From Gordionus sp. m RMFG-2023 (taxonomy: Eukaryota > Nematomorpha > Gordioida > Chordodea > Parachordodidae), in NCBI RefSeq assembly GCF_954871325.1, contig NC_088775.1, positions 37,487,561-37,551,560 on the forward strand: a stretch of 64,000 bases of DNA. Reading direction: 5' to 3'. The notes below the pieces were generated by a model, which was not told the origin of the DNA, did no database searches, and saw nothing but the letters and a program-made list of their open reading frames with translations. A program made the position numbers and the translations under genes. Positions within the stretch are counted from its first letter, which is position 1, and each line of letters opens with the position of its first letter. This document shows, piece by piece, positions 46,287 through 57,454 of this stretch.

Positions 46287-47984
46287 GTCCTATCTGTCCT
46301 ATGGATAGATAATAACACGTGATCACCTAATAAAGTAACGCCCACGATCATTTAAATATGAAATAAAAGAAGGGCCCTTTTTAAAATATTAGAAATACTA
46401 TTCCCGTATTATTGGTAGCATAACTACTTTTCCATGTATAAATTATCAATAAATTTTTTAATCTGAATAAGAATCGTATTGGGCTGGATTTTTTTTTCAA
46501 AAAATTTCTAAATTATTACATTTTGAAAATTTATTTTTATCTTTGTAAATTTATATTAAGACAAATATTTTTTTTTTAATTTTAGTTATTTTTTTTAATG
46601 CCTCAATTTTTTTACCCAAAACAGATACAGAATATAATTTATTTAAAATCACATTAAAAACACCCAAATACAAATCTATTCAAAATATACCGTCAAAATT
46701 AAAACTTAAAGTATTTTTATATTTATATTTAGAAAACGAATCTTTTATTTGTAAAAAAACAGTTATTATAATATCCAATATTCATTCAATATTAAAGGTT
46801 AATCATAACGACAATAATCATCCTAATGTTAATACAACAATTAAAAATATTGAAATAATATACGCATGATAGAATATATCCAAGAATGTTCAATATTCAC
46901 GATTTAAAAAAATCTTCTAGGGGCGATCTTTTTTTTATTTAAAAAATCAGAAGCTAAATAATTTAAATATAAATATCGATTTTCCTCGATAATAAGGAAA
47001 TGAGATTATATTTTTAACGATTAAGGAAAGAGGGGATATTAAATAAAAATATTTATTTATATATTCACAGATAAGCCGTCACTTTTTTTATTGTTTACCT
47101 ATGAGGAAAACCTTATATACATCGCTACTAAAATAGCAAATGTTTCAAACAAAAATTCGTGCTTCAAATTGTCCATATTATTACTAATAGTCCTTGTTCA
47201 AAAAATGTTGGCTATAAAATTATATGGAAAAATAGTTGTGCTACCAATAATATTGGGAATAGTATTTCTAATATTTTAATAAGGGTCCATTCTTTTATTT
47301 CATATTAATGATTGTGGGCGTTAAATCTTAATTTATTCTCAAATAATTGGACAAAATAACTTTATATTAGGTGATCACATGTTAATACATATTCATAGGA
47401 CAAATTGAACTAATCTTTCCTAAAAATTTAGAAGGTGAACAAAATAAAATATGGGTAGGAACGTCTGCTAGAATTTCAACAAAATTTATTGCCTCTAGTC
47501 TATATAAAACTATAAAATTAAATGATTTTAAAGTCCCAACAAAGATAAATCAATCAGAGGTAATTTAATATTTTTATAGTAACCACATATACTCCTCAAA
47601 TTAATTGACGTACATAAAATAAATAATTTTTTAACTGCTAAAAATATTTAGGAGCTTCCCTGTCGCAAACTATGGGAAAACATTATTGTGCAATTGCAAA
47701 ATGAGTTGCAATAAATAATTATTTATAATATGGATTTTTTAAAAATATATTCAGATGAAAATATTTATGATTTTATTTTATATAAATTTATAAAAACTGA
47801 AAATAAAATATCTCTAAAAAATAAAATTTTCTGGTGCCAGCATGACGGCAAAAAAAGGAAGAAAAAAATATAATTTAAAAGTTTTAAAAAAATATACATG
47901 GGGATTCGGAATATTTTTTTAATATATTTTAAAAAAAGATGGGGATTCAAGATCTCAAATCCCCATGTTGGGATTCCGATTGAT

Positions 47985-48138
47985 TATTATATTTAGAAAT
48001 CTAAAATGTTAATGTTTTTTATGTGATAAAATTGAAAAAGAAATAAAGAAAAATAGATATTAATTTTTAATAAATTGGAATTATCGTAATATAAATTGAA
48101 AATAATTTTTAATAAAATGGAATTATCGTAATATAAAT
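47985..48138. repeat. Dispersed repeat with internal duplication
   Basis: Contains the same sequence as 17130-17228 (AAAATGTTAATGTTTTTTAT, GGAATTATCGTAATATAAA). The last part, TTTTTAATAAATTGGAATTA, is present twice (about 48064 and 48099). A further diverged piece follows the hAT at 50901-50945, suggesting the hAT inserted into this repeat. Confidence 0.7.
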
Positions 48139-50900
48139 CAGGGTTGGCATGTCGGTCAATTGACCGGTCAAATACGGTCAATTGACTGGTCAATTGACCG
48201 GAGGAGTATTTGACTGGTCAAATACGGTCAAATACTCTAAAATCTTAATGGCGAATAAATATTTTGATATAATTAACTAGTATGCATTAAAAGCATGTTT
48301 ATCAATCTTATTATTTTTTTATTAAAATATAAATATGTAATTTTTCTAAATATAGTAATATTTTTAGTTATTTTTTTGCCTAATCATTGCCGTTTCTCCT
48401 ATTCTTTATTTTTAATTCATTTTTCTTAAAAAAAATAAAAATACCCGATTTATTATAATCATAATATAATTTTTTCATTCTTATTTTTTAATAAATTTAA
48501 ATTTTATTTAATATTTAGCCGAGTATAAATTATATTAATTCTCATTTGTTTTACTTACACTTGCTATATTTGGTTATTAAAATTAATTTTCATTTTAATT
48601 GTTCTGGTCAGATTTACGGAATATTATTCAATTCTGGTAAAAAGTTTATTATATTATATTTATAATATTAAGAAATTATTGGAATAATTGGTCGATAATT
48701 ATAAAATAGTTAAGATTGATTAACTTTACAATAATCAAAATCATTTTTTGTTAAATTTTAATATATTAGGGATTATGGTCAAACCAAAGCATCATGTTTG
48801 GAAACATTTTCAAGAAGTACGCGATGGTAAATCAGTTAAAGCGGTGTGCAAGTTTTGCAAGATGTCCTATATCACCCACGTTGATAGAATGGTCAAACAT
48901 TTATTAAGCAGCTGTACTATGTGCCCTGTTATAATTAAGGAAAAATTTTATTCAAATTCCAAAATATCAACCTCTACAAAAAATATCACAAATGTAATTT
49001 GTAATACTTCTAAGTCTAACTCTAATGAAGAATTGGGTGAAATTAGTGAGAATGATTATCAAATGAACAATATTTTGTCTTGTGACTCAGGAGAATTTGA
49101 TTCCCTTATTTCTAATCAATCTACAAGCAAGGCGATTAAATATAAATCTCAATCTTGTATAACCGGTTTCATAGATAGAATTAATCCCAAAGAAAAAAAT
49201 GAGCTGGATCAATTGTTTGCAAAGGCTGTATATGCGAGCAATTTACCTTTCCACATCACTGAAAATCCCTACATCCAAGAATTTTTTAAAAAAATACGTC
49301 CTATTTACACATTACCCAGGAGAAGGTGGCTGGATATCTTCTAGACAAAGCGTCAGGTGATATGGAGGTGAGAGTTGCAGATATAATAGATAAAGCTCCT
49401 TACTTATCAATTGTATCAGATGGCTGGAGCAACATTAGAAACGAGAGTATTATTAATTTTATGGTGATGACGCCTGTTCCAGTGTTCTACAAATTTCTAA
49501 ATACTGAGGAAAATCGCCATACGGCAGATTATATTGCCCAGGAATTTAAAAATGTAATTCATGAATTGAATCCGGTAAAAGTATATTCTTTAGTTACTGA
49601 TAATGCCGCTAACATGAAAGCAGCCTGGAGAATTCTAAAATCTGAATCTATTTATAATCATATACAATGTTATGGTTGTGCAGCGCATACATTGCAGTTA
49701 TTCTTTCACGATTTTGAACGATTGGACGCCTTCAGTGACCATATTTCAATAATTAAAAAAATTGTTAAATTTTTCAAGAATAAACACATACCAGCTGCAG
49801 TATTTTCCCGTAATAAGAATCTTCATGGCATACCATATACATTAAGTACAATTAGCCAAACAAGATGGGCATCGTCAATAAAATGTATGGAGCAAATTCA
49901 AATATGCAAGAAAGCTCTAAAAGCATGAGTTGTTGAAGAAGCTGTTTGTGATAATTGTCCCATAGAAATTACCAATAATATATTAAACGAAGAATTTTGG
50001 ACGAAAAATTTAAAATTTTTAGCTATACTCCAACCTTTAGCTACCTCATTGTTGAAAGTGCAAGGGGATAAATGTACTTTGGCCCAAGTAAAAAACGAGA
50101 TGCTTAATTTGGAAAAACACATAATACAATCATGCCATGATTCTATATTTTCTCCATCTCAAGAAAAAAAAATTAAGGTTATGTTTGAAAAGAGAAAAAC
50201 TGATATAAATACATGTGCTCACAATGCTGCTTATTTATTGGACCCCCAATATCAAGGGGAGCATCTTACTAATACTGAATTTGATGAAGCATGTAATATA
50301 ATACAAGAATTGGGTATTTTACAAGGTGGTGATAATCAAAATATTTTGAGTAATATAGTAAATTTCTGAAGCAAAAGCGGTATATTTAATAGCCATAATA
50401 TGTGGAAAGTTGTAACTTCCATAAGAAACAATCAAATTTCGCCTCAAGTTGGTGGAATGCATTTTGCCCACCTTGCCCATTAAGAGAAGTCGCTAATATT
50501 TTACTAACATTTCCTAGTTCGACTTCTTCTTCTGAAAGAAATTGGTCGGTTTGGGGCAATATTCACACGAAAAACAGAAATAGATTAAAGGCTTCTACAG
50601 CAGGAAAATTAGTAAAAGTGTATCATAATTTAAGATTGATTAAAAATATTAAAGAAAATAATGATATTGAATATGAATCGGAACAAGACTCTGCCACGGA
50701 GGGTGAAACATTGACTATAGAATGAATTAAAAAATATTATGATATTTATTATTATACATAGATTTATTATAATATTATATAAATGCAAAATAAAGTTAAT
50801 ATTGGTGTAAAAAACATTTATTTGAATTTGACCATATTTGACCGGTCAAATATCGGTCAATTGACCGAATTGTATTTGACCGGTCAAATGCACAACCCTG
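48139..50900 (+). mobile_element. hAT transposon with GACCGGTC subterminal repeats (hAT-E)
   Basis: Starts CAGGGTTGGCATGTCGGTCA and ends GTCAAATGCACAACCCTG. The flanks ATATAAAT and ATATATAG match at 6 of 8. Both ends contain many copies of the palindromic word TTGACCGGTCAA and the half site CGGTCAAATA, probable transposase binding sites. The coding region runs 48748-50725 and is intronless, with a small number of lesions. The element is about 2.76 kb, close to full length for hAT. Confidence 0.92.
48748..50725 (+). pseudogene. hAT-E transposase (BED finger, core, dimerisation domain)
   Basis: Probable start ATG 48775 (MVKPKHHVWKHF). BED finger: VWKHF ... CKFCKMSY ... MVKHLLSSC (about 48796-48918). 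DUF659-like core: YLSIVSDGWSN and YSLVTDNAANMK, then CAAHTLQLF. Dimerisation region: WWNAFCPPCPLREVA, SSTSSSERNWSVWG and KVYHNLRL. Lesions: a frameshift near 49325 (RRRWLDIF against RRWLAGYLLD), an in-frame TGA at 49926-49928, and a shift between 50369 and 50402. Otherwise one continuous exon of about 650 codons, a normal length for the family. Confidence 0.9.
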
Positions 50901-51132
50901 ATATATAGATATTAATTTTTAATAAATTTGAGTTATTGTAATAATAATGAACAAACTTTAATATAAATTATTAAAATATAAATCGTTTAAAATATAAAGC
51001 CATTCATTATAGCCCTACTATGATAAAATATTATTATTTGTTAATATTCTGGGTTTTCGATTCCCACATAATCTCTAATATATTTTTTAAAGAATATATC
51101 TACAACACTATCTTCTAAACTTTTGTTTAAGT

Positions 51133-51329
51133 CAGAGACCTGCAGAGGTTTTTTAAATTTAAGCCAGGCTGGGATTATTTTTTGAAAAATTTTTTCAGCC
51201 TGGCCCAGTCATATTTTTTCTGCCTGGCCCGGTCATATTTTTAGACCCGACCCAGGTATTTTTTTTAAATTTTCAGGCCTGCCTCGAATATATTTTTAAA
51301 AAAATTAGGGCTAGGCCTGCAGGTCTCTG
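51133..51329. mobile_element. GC-rich MITE with CAGAGACCTGCAG ends
   Basis: A 197-bp element with a perfect 13-bp terminal inverted repeat CAGAGACCTGCAG / CTGCAGGTCTCTG and internal GGCCTG/CAGGCC-type islands separated by T or A runs. It is the same family as the insert at 22.5-22.8 kb. Flanking 8-mers GTTTAAGT and GCTAATAA do not match, so the target duplication is lost or of another length. Probably a hAT-type MITE. Confidence 0.75.
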
Positions 51330-51337
51330 GCTAATAA

Positions 51338-52440
51338 ATTCTATAGATATTGTGATCCTTTCAAGGTTTTTATAAATTTAATTATATGTATGATAAGGTT
51401 CATCTTGCTCGAAGGTGTAATTTGCTTAATTTTCATAATAAATGAATTGAGAGGATCAGTGCTTCTATGAGAATACCTTGATATTTAATATTTATTTATT
51501 ACTAAAATTTTTACTAGAGCTTTTTCCCCCAATACTAATAAACTAAATGGAAGTTTAACAGACTTTTTATAAGCAATCAGGAAGGTAAGAAGTTGCTGCT
51601 AATCTTATTACCCTATTTCGTACTATTCAAAAATATCTATAAAATTTGTCTCTGATACTGATTGTGTGCTCTTTTATAAATTACATTATTTTAATGCAAT
51701 ATAAAAATATCTATAAAATTTGTCTCTGATGCGATTGTGTGCACTTATAAATTATATCATTTAAAGCCCAATTTTATCTTTAGTAATGTTTAAAAATGGT
51801 TTCTTCTAGAGCTATATGAAGTATGATGTAAACAGAATTTTAAATGCTTTATTATCTTATAGTAGGAGTATCCTATTAAATGCAATCTTTGTCAATAAGT
51901 TTATATGAAAACTTGCTACTCAATTACAGAAATCTAATCAAAAAATATTATTGAATATTGAAATATGCCGAGAACAATTTTTAGTAGAATATTTCCTTTT
52001 TTAAATTAGTTATCCCCGGGATTTATGATTCTGTCTACACTGATTGAGATTTTGTTTAATATTAGATCCTTTTTTAAAAAAATTTTTTTTATTTAAGGCT
52101 GTGTCCTAACTATCAAAAATATAAATAAATTTTAATTAAATTTTGCTTAAATTTTATAAATTTGTATAATTTTATGAAAAACTAGTAAATAATATTAGAG
52201 TGGTGGCATTGTTATTTTTCGTATTTTATTCTCTTTTTTTTGTTTTTATCGTTTTTCTTTTTAATTTTTCTTTTGCTTTTTTGGCTATTTAACCAATACT
52301 AAATAGCCGGCCATTTAGTATTAAGATCTCAAAACATCGCTCAAAATGATATCATTTAATGTAAAGTTTGAATATTTTAAAACTTTATAAAAAAAAGAGA
52401 GAATTTGATTTTAAAAGTGATTTAAATAATTATTTTTATT
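51338..52440. other. AT-rich region with 75-bp tandem repeat
   Basis: No recognised gene. At about 51628 and 51704 a unit of about 75 bp is repeated (AAAAATATCTATAAAATTTG, then TCTCTGATNCNGATTGTGTGC with small changes). The remainder is AT-rich. Confidence 0.5.
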
Positions 52441-52445
52441 TGCAA

Positions 52446-52700
52446 ATGATTGAATAAACACTCTTACAATTATTTAACATCCATGTGAATAACATGATAA
52501 TCAGAAATGAAAAGCTCGCCAGTAGTAAAGAAATCATTTATGAACATCGAAATGTCCACAATCTTAGAGGGAGGTAGATGAATAAACACCCTTGCAATTA
52601 TTCATAATCCATGTGAATAACACCAAAATCAGAAATTAAAAGCTCGCCAGTAGTCAAGAAATCATTTATGAAAATCGAAATGTCCACAATCGTAAAGAGG
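52446..52700. repeat. Tandem duplication of about 124 bp (unexplained)
   Basis: Two adjacent copies, about 85 percent alike by eye, each containing AAAGCTCGCCAGTAGT, AAGAAATCATTTATGAA and TCGAAATGTCCACAATC. They are less AT-rich than their surroundings. On the minus strand both copies keep a 31-codon open frame ending in TAA at the same place (VDIS-FINDF-TTGEL-ISD). They could be duplicated last exons of an unknown gene, or small RNA genes. Neither can be decided from sequence alone. Confidence 0.55.
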
Positions 52701-52909
52701 GAGGTAGAATTTATTTATGGGATAGGCTCCTATAATTATATTGAACAGACATTAGTTAGAAAATATACGACTTGAGTTTTTACTTTAAATGCATGACTCT
52801 TATACAAATGCCATATGGCTCAACAAAATGTGAATAAATACATGATGTTTAAGGTATTTAAGGCCTTTATTGGCAAAGAATTAATAATGGCAGAAGTAAC
52901 TAAAAAACA

Positions 52910-53235
52910 GACAGCCAATGAAAAATGCACAAAGCATGGGAAAAATAGTACTTTAACCTATATCTGACATTCAATATGACATCAGAAAATGGCAATCCAG
53001 AGTGCCAATAAAGCAAAGATGTAAAATGTGTATAAAATCATATCATTCTAGAATTATAAGCACTAAAGCAAAAATGACTTAATTAAATAATAATAAAAAT
53101 TAATAAAATAGAAAGGCCAGCCAATGAAAAATGCACAAAACATAGGAAATCAATAGTTCTTATATTTGGCATTCAATATGACAACATCAGACACTAGAAA
53201 TCCAGAGTGCCAATAAAGCAAAGATGCAATTGTTA
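52910..53235. repeat. Second tandem duplication, about 206-bp spacing (unexplained)
   Basis: The block GCCAATGAAAAATGCACAAA ... ATTCAATATGACA ... CCAGAGTGCCAATAAAGCAA occurs at about 52916-53025 and again at about 53122-53230, with several substitutions. The minus strand keeps SLLYWHSG---SDV-open stretches in both copies. The central words form a small hairpin (CTGACATTCAATATGACATCAG-like, with imperfect pairing). No transposon features are visible. Confidence 0.5.
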
Positions 53236-53239
53236 TATT

Positions 53240-53828
53240 TCATCCTAAATATTTGTAAATAAGTTTTTTTTTATATCAAAGCAAAATAAAAGACAATTGA
53301 TGCTAAATTCAACATTGTATATATTGCAGTGACATAGCTTCCATTGAAGCAAGGGAAGCATTGCTTCTTTTAAAAAAATTTCCACAAAATTTTTAAATAA
53401 ACTTAATATAATCTTTATAATATGTTAAAAAAAACTAATCTGACTATGTTAATAAAAAAATTAATATAATCTTTATAACATAAACAAAAATAAATATAAT
53501 TTTTAAAAATATTAATATTATTTTTACTTCTTTAAGAAGAATTACTATTATTTTTACTATGTTAAAATATTTTACTATTATATTTACTACGTTAAAAAAA
53601 TATACATGAGGGAAGCAAATTAATATTGCTTATTTTTTTGAATAAATAAAGAGAAAATTATGCAAATTTATTGTGTAATTTTACGTTTAAAAATAAGCAT
53701 TGGGGAAATAAATAAAAAAAATGCTTATTTTTTTAATAAATAAAAGAGAAAAAAAAATTTTTAACAAATTTTTTAAGCAATAATTAATATTTAATAATTT
53801 AATTATATTATTGAAAATTTATTAAGAT
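53240..53828. other. AT-rich sequence, possible hAT end near 53328
   Basis: Near 53328 the sequence CAGTGACATAGCTTCCATTG resembles the CAGTGGCGTAGC-type termini of some hAT elements, followed by GAAGCAAGGGAAGC words. AT-rich repeats follow, with TTAATATAATCTTTATAA occurring twice and GCTTATTTTTTTNAATAAATA twice. No gene and no second terminus. Confidence 0.35.
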
Positions 53829-54030
53829 TATCAGAGTTGTATAAAAAATATCTGTATCTATAAACTATTTCAGAGGTATCTGTATCTATATATAGATACT
53901 TTGTAAATTTTCTCATATATATGAGCATATAATTTAAATAAATATATATTATAAAAATATAAACTAAAATATATATATATAATATTAAAACTTATATATA
54001 AAAAAGATATAAATATTATTTTATCACATT
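53829..54030 (+). mobile_element. Left-end relic of the hAT-D family
   Basis: Begins CAGAGTTGTATAAAAAATAT and continues with AGGTATCTGTATCTATATAT and an AATATTAAAACTTATATATA segment. All of these are found in the same order within the first 350 bp of hAT-D at 43311. No right end or coding region follows, so this is a truncated relic. Confidence 0.75.
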
Positions 54031-54039
54031 TATATCTAT

Positions 54040-55115
54040 AGATATCAGTTTAAGATGTGAGGATATTTTTATCATGCAATAAATTTATAAATCCTTGCTT
54101 AGGCATGAAACCCATTAATTATAAATAATACCATTGATGCACAAAATTATTTTAAGCAAATAAATTTATTTTGAATTTTAAAATAATTTTATAGATATTC
54201 CGCTAACCTTTCATGAATAAATTATAAGTTTAATGTAAAAAAAATTTTTTTTTAATATCAAATCTATTTTTGATTTTGATTGAAAAAAAACTTATTAAAA
54301 ATTTAAAATCTAGCAATAACTTTTATAATTCAGAACTTGATCATTTTACTCAAAAACAAAGACAAATTCTACTTATTCATATATTTTATTTTTTTATGGT
54401 TTGACTAATAAATATTTTTTTTTGATTGCTTTCCTAGTAGTAAACTTGACACTTCGTCATTGATTTGTCTATATGCAATTAAATTAAAAATTTTTTACTA
54501 AAAATGAGTTTGGATTTATATTAGATATACTTTTTATGAAAAAAAAATTTATCTGAAGAAAAAAGTTGTCATAAAAGGGTCAAGATTCTTAAATCCTAGA
54601 ATCATTTTTTAAAAAATTTAATTATCCCCCATATAGATTTATGTACTATATAGAACTAGACCATATAGAAATTTTAAAAAATATGGATGGATGTGCTGAA
54701 GATGGATATGAAAGGAGTGGGTTTTACTAATGATGATGCCCAAGATTGTAGTAAATAAAGATGATGAAATGTGTAGCAGGCCAGTCCAAATACTATGATT
54801 ACATATAAAGATAAATAAGAACATTTTAAGTTTTAAAATAATTCAATAGAATAAGTTTTATATTTGTTTTGATTTTATTAACCAATTTATATATTTAATA
54901 ATTTATTTTTAATTTAAAAAAAATATAAAAAAATAATAATAGGAATTTATGTTGAATACAAATAACTTCTTAATTATTATGAATTAACCAAGGTTTTTAA
55001 ATATTATAATTATTAAAAAATTTCACTTCCATTATTTTTAAATATTTAAAATAAAAAAATTTATTAAATATTAATTCGTAAGATATCATGATTAATAATG
55101 TATTTAAAAGTTTAT
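54040..55115. other. AT-rich region downstream of SNRNP27-like exons
   Basis: No certain gene. On the minus strand near 54360-54435 a candidate acceptor (TACTACTAG) is followed by GKQSKKNIY and later KYMNK. This weakly resembles the expected SNRNP27 C-terminus (GK ... YRQYMNR), but stops intervene. Another weak candidate (MPKQGFIN) lies near 54100. Neither is convincing. Confidence 0.35.
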
Positions 55116-55119
55116 ATAC

Positions 55120-55766
55120 TTTGCTTGTATCAAAAGATGCAAACCCCAATAATTTTTTCATTTCTTCTTGCTCAGCTAAAGTTTTTGCATCAACTATAAA
55201 AATTATGAGGGTTTAATATTCAAAATTAATTACGTATATCTGCATTTGGCAAGGGAGGCACAATATTTTTAGGTGATTTTTTATCACTTTTTTGATTGTA
55301 ATATATTGTAGGCTCTGTAACTTTATCTCCTCGGTTTCTTAAAGATTTATTATTGTCTCTATCCTTATGATGTTTATGCCTTTTAGTACTTTTTAAAGAT
55401 TTGGATCTTAATAAAAAATTATATAGTTTAATACATTTAAAATATATTACGGTGATCGTTTTTTATCTCTGGATGAACTTCTACGACCTAAAACTTATTA
55501 TATTTATAATTATGATCTCTGATAACTTCTTTTAAATTGATCCCTAGAACCAGGACGTTTGTCTCGAGATCTAGAACGGCGCCCTTAAACATATAATATT
55601 AATTATAATATAAAGTCTTAATACTTCTGTGTGGAGAAACCATCAAATGAATTTACTCTGCTTTATATAAAAACTGTTCGTGTGACATCTGGCAATCAAT
55701 AAATAGCATGATATAATACTTTTTTTAAATAAAAAAACTTATTATCAAAGGGGATGAACGATCCAT
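55120..55766 (-). CDS. SNRNP27: SNRNP27-like U4/U6.U5 tri-snRNP protein (C-terminus not found)
   Basis: Host gene on the minus strand with five phase-consistent exons: 55739-55766 (ATG, MDRSSPLII), 55527-55583 (RRSRSRDKRPGSRDQFKR), 55451-55487 (RRSSSRDKKRSP), 55234-55406 (SKSLKSTKRHKHHKDRDNN ... PPLPNADI) and 55120-55193 (DAKTLAEQEEMKKLLGFASF, then DTSK). Three introns of 39, 44 and 40 bp separate exons 2-5 (GTTATC/TTTTAG, GTAATA/TTAAG, GTAATT/TATAG). The first, of about 155 bp, is less certain. The RS-rich N-terminus plus EEMKKLLGFASFDTSK is diagnostic of the 27K tri-snRNP protein, which acts in the nucleus in spliceosome activation. The conserved last exon ([15 protein letters not shown] in relatives) was not identified. 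Confidence 0.82.
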
Positions 55767-55769
55767 GTC

Positions 55770-57440
55770 CAACCTAGAGCTTTTGCTATAAGAGAAAATG
55801 AAACACAAATATGATATTAGTTAATCTTTTATATAATTTACATAACTATTTTTTTATAATATTTTTGGCATCTCTTTTTATAAATTTTACTCTATATATG
55901 TATATACATTATATTTTCTTATACATTTCATATAGTTGAATAAATTTATTAAAAATAATATTGCTGCATTATTTCAAATTAGTTTGTGAACACTTTATAT
56001 TGAAGTTAGTGTTTAAGATTTTCTGATGATTGAATTGAAAGCTTAAGGACATTTGTTGGTTGCTAGTTCATTTTGATAATAATTGTCTAAAATTTATAAA
56101 AATTTTTAACAATAATACAATATTATGTCAATAATGAGCCTAAATTAAAATTTTAAAGAATGGAAATGCAGTGAAAATATTTATTGATTTACTTTAAAAA
56201 ACATCTACACCAAATTATTTTAAGTTGCATACTTATATTTTGTGTCAAATTTCTTGATTTATCGTATTAATTTATATTGCATTTAATTGTATATAAGTGT
56301 AAAATACTGGTATTTTACATAAAAAAACAAAATTAAAATGCAATTTTAATAATAATTTACCTCAATAATTTTTTGGTTTATTTCTAAACCCATAAAAATG
56401 AATCGTGATGTTAAAAATATTCAAAATAAGGCCATATAAATTTTTTTTTAAAAAAATCATATGAAAATAATCTAACAAAAAGTGCTCAATATTTCTCAAC
56501 ACGATGAGCTTTTGTTCAAATGCTTTATATGGTAGCCTATTTTGTAGATTCTTATTATTTTAAAATCAAAATAAAGAAAAAAGAATTGCAATTGATATTA
56601 CATCCAAGCATTTATCAGGTGATCATGGCCTTAGCCTAAATTTTCTTGCCAGAGGGGAGGGGGCAATTTTATACTTAAGGAGGGGGGGGGGTTCACATTT
56701 TGAAATAAAATAAATATTTAGGCACATATATGTAAAGATCATATCAAATATAATTACGATGGAGAATATCTTGTATTTAAACTAAATCTATTGTATCATA
56801 TAAACAAGATCCACATATATATTTCTATATAAAACTATAAATTAATAAATTGACCGTCACTTCTTCAACGTCATCCCGACACCTTCCCCCATTACAAACA
56901 ATTTTTCATTTTTCCATATCACACTCACCCTCCAGCACAACGTCTACGTGAGCGGGAGGGGTAAGAACAGTTTGCATCCTATTTTTTTGAGGGGGTATGG
57001 GGTATGCTTTAATGGGGGTAGGATATATTTTTTGGGGAGTTGTCTATTAAATTTTGAGATGAAGTAGGACAAAATTTATTGCTGTAAAAATTAATACTTT
57101 TATTATAGTATTATTATATTACAATTCATCGACCAAATCTATATATTGCAAACAATCATACACATTGTTTCCCAACTATCCTTTAAAAATCCTTTTAAAT
57201 GTAATTTAAAAGGTTTAGATATTTCAGCAAGCTCATAATGCCATAATAATAAATTCATTGTAAATAATGGAGATTTTAATTGAATTTATTATCTAAAAAA
57301 TAAATTCTTTATATTCATAAAATATCGATAATAACTGATTTGTATAATATAAAATCAATATTCAAATTGGATCAAACAGAATTCAATAATTATGTTGAAC
57401 AAAAAAAAAACAAGTTGAATAAATATAAAATTTTAAATTA
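55770..57440. other. AT-rich region with G-rich patches
   Basis: No gene recognised. G-rich tracts lie at about 56650-56692 (GAGGGGAGGGGGC and a run of 10 G) and about 56945-57045 (CGTCTACGTGAGCGGGAGGG, GGGGGTATGGGGTATGC). They resemble the G-rich subterminal zones of hAT-B and probably belong to the hAT fragment downstream. A weakly matching inverted word (CATGTAGACGC) lies at about 58713. Confidence 0.4.
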
Positions 57441-57454
57441 TTATTTATTGTTAT

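Larger units (their letters stand above)
42735..47978. mobile_element. Long-TIR Mutator-like element interrupted by hAT-D
   Basis: Inverted arms of about 740 bp. The left arm starts near 42735 (CGGAAACCCAACATGG, GAGATCTTGAATCCCCA), runs to 43310 and continues after the hAT to about 46450. The right arm is about 47240-47978. Long conserved words include GCAATTGCAA, GGAGCTTCCCTG and GGTGATCAC. Between the arms, near 46700-46870, a FLYWCH-like relic (ENESFICKK ... NHPNV) suggests a MULE. No convincing target duplication was found. Confidence 0.72.

Noticed and set aside
54360-54435. Possible reassigned TAG codon in an SNRNP27 last exon (GKQSKKNIY...KYMNK)
   Set aside because: The similarity is short and ends before the conserved GGFNRPL block; other genes in the window use TAA, TAG and TGA as ordinary stops.
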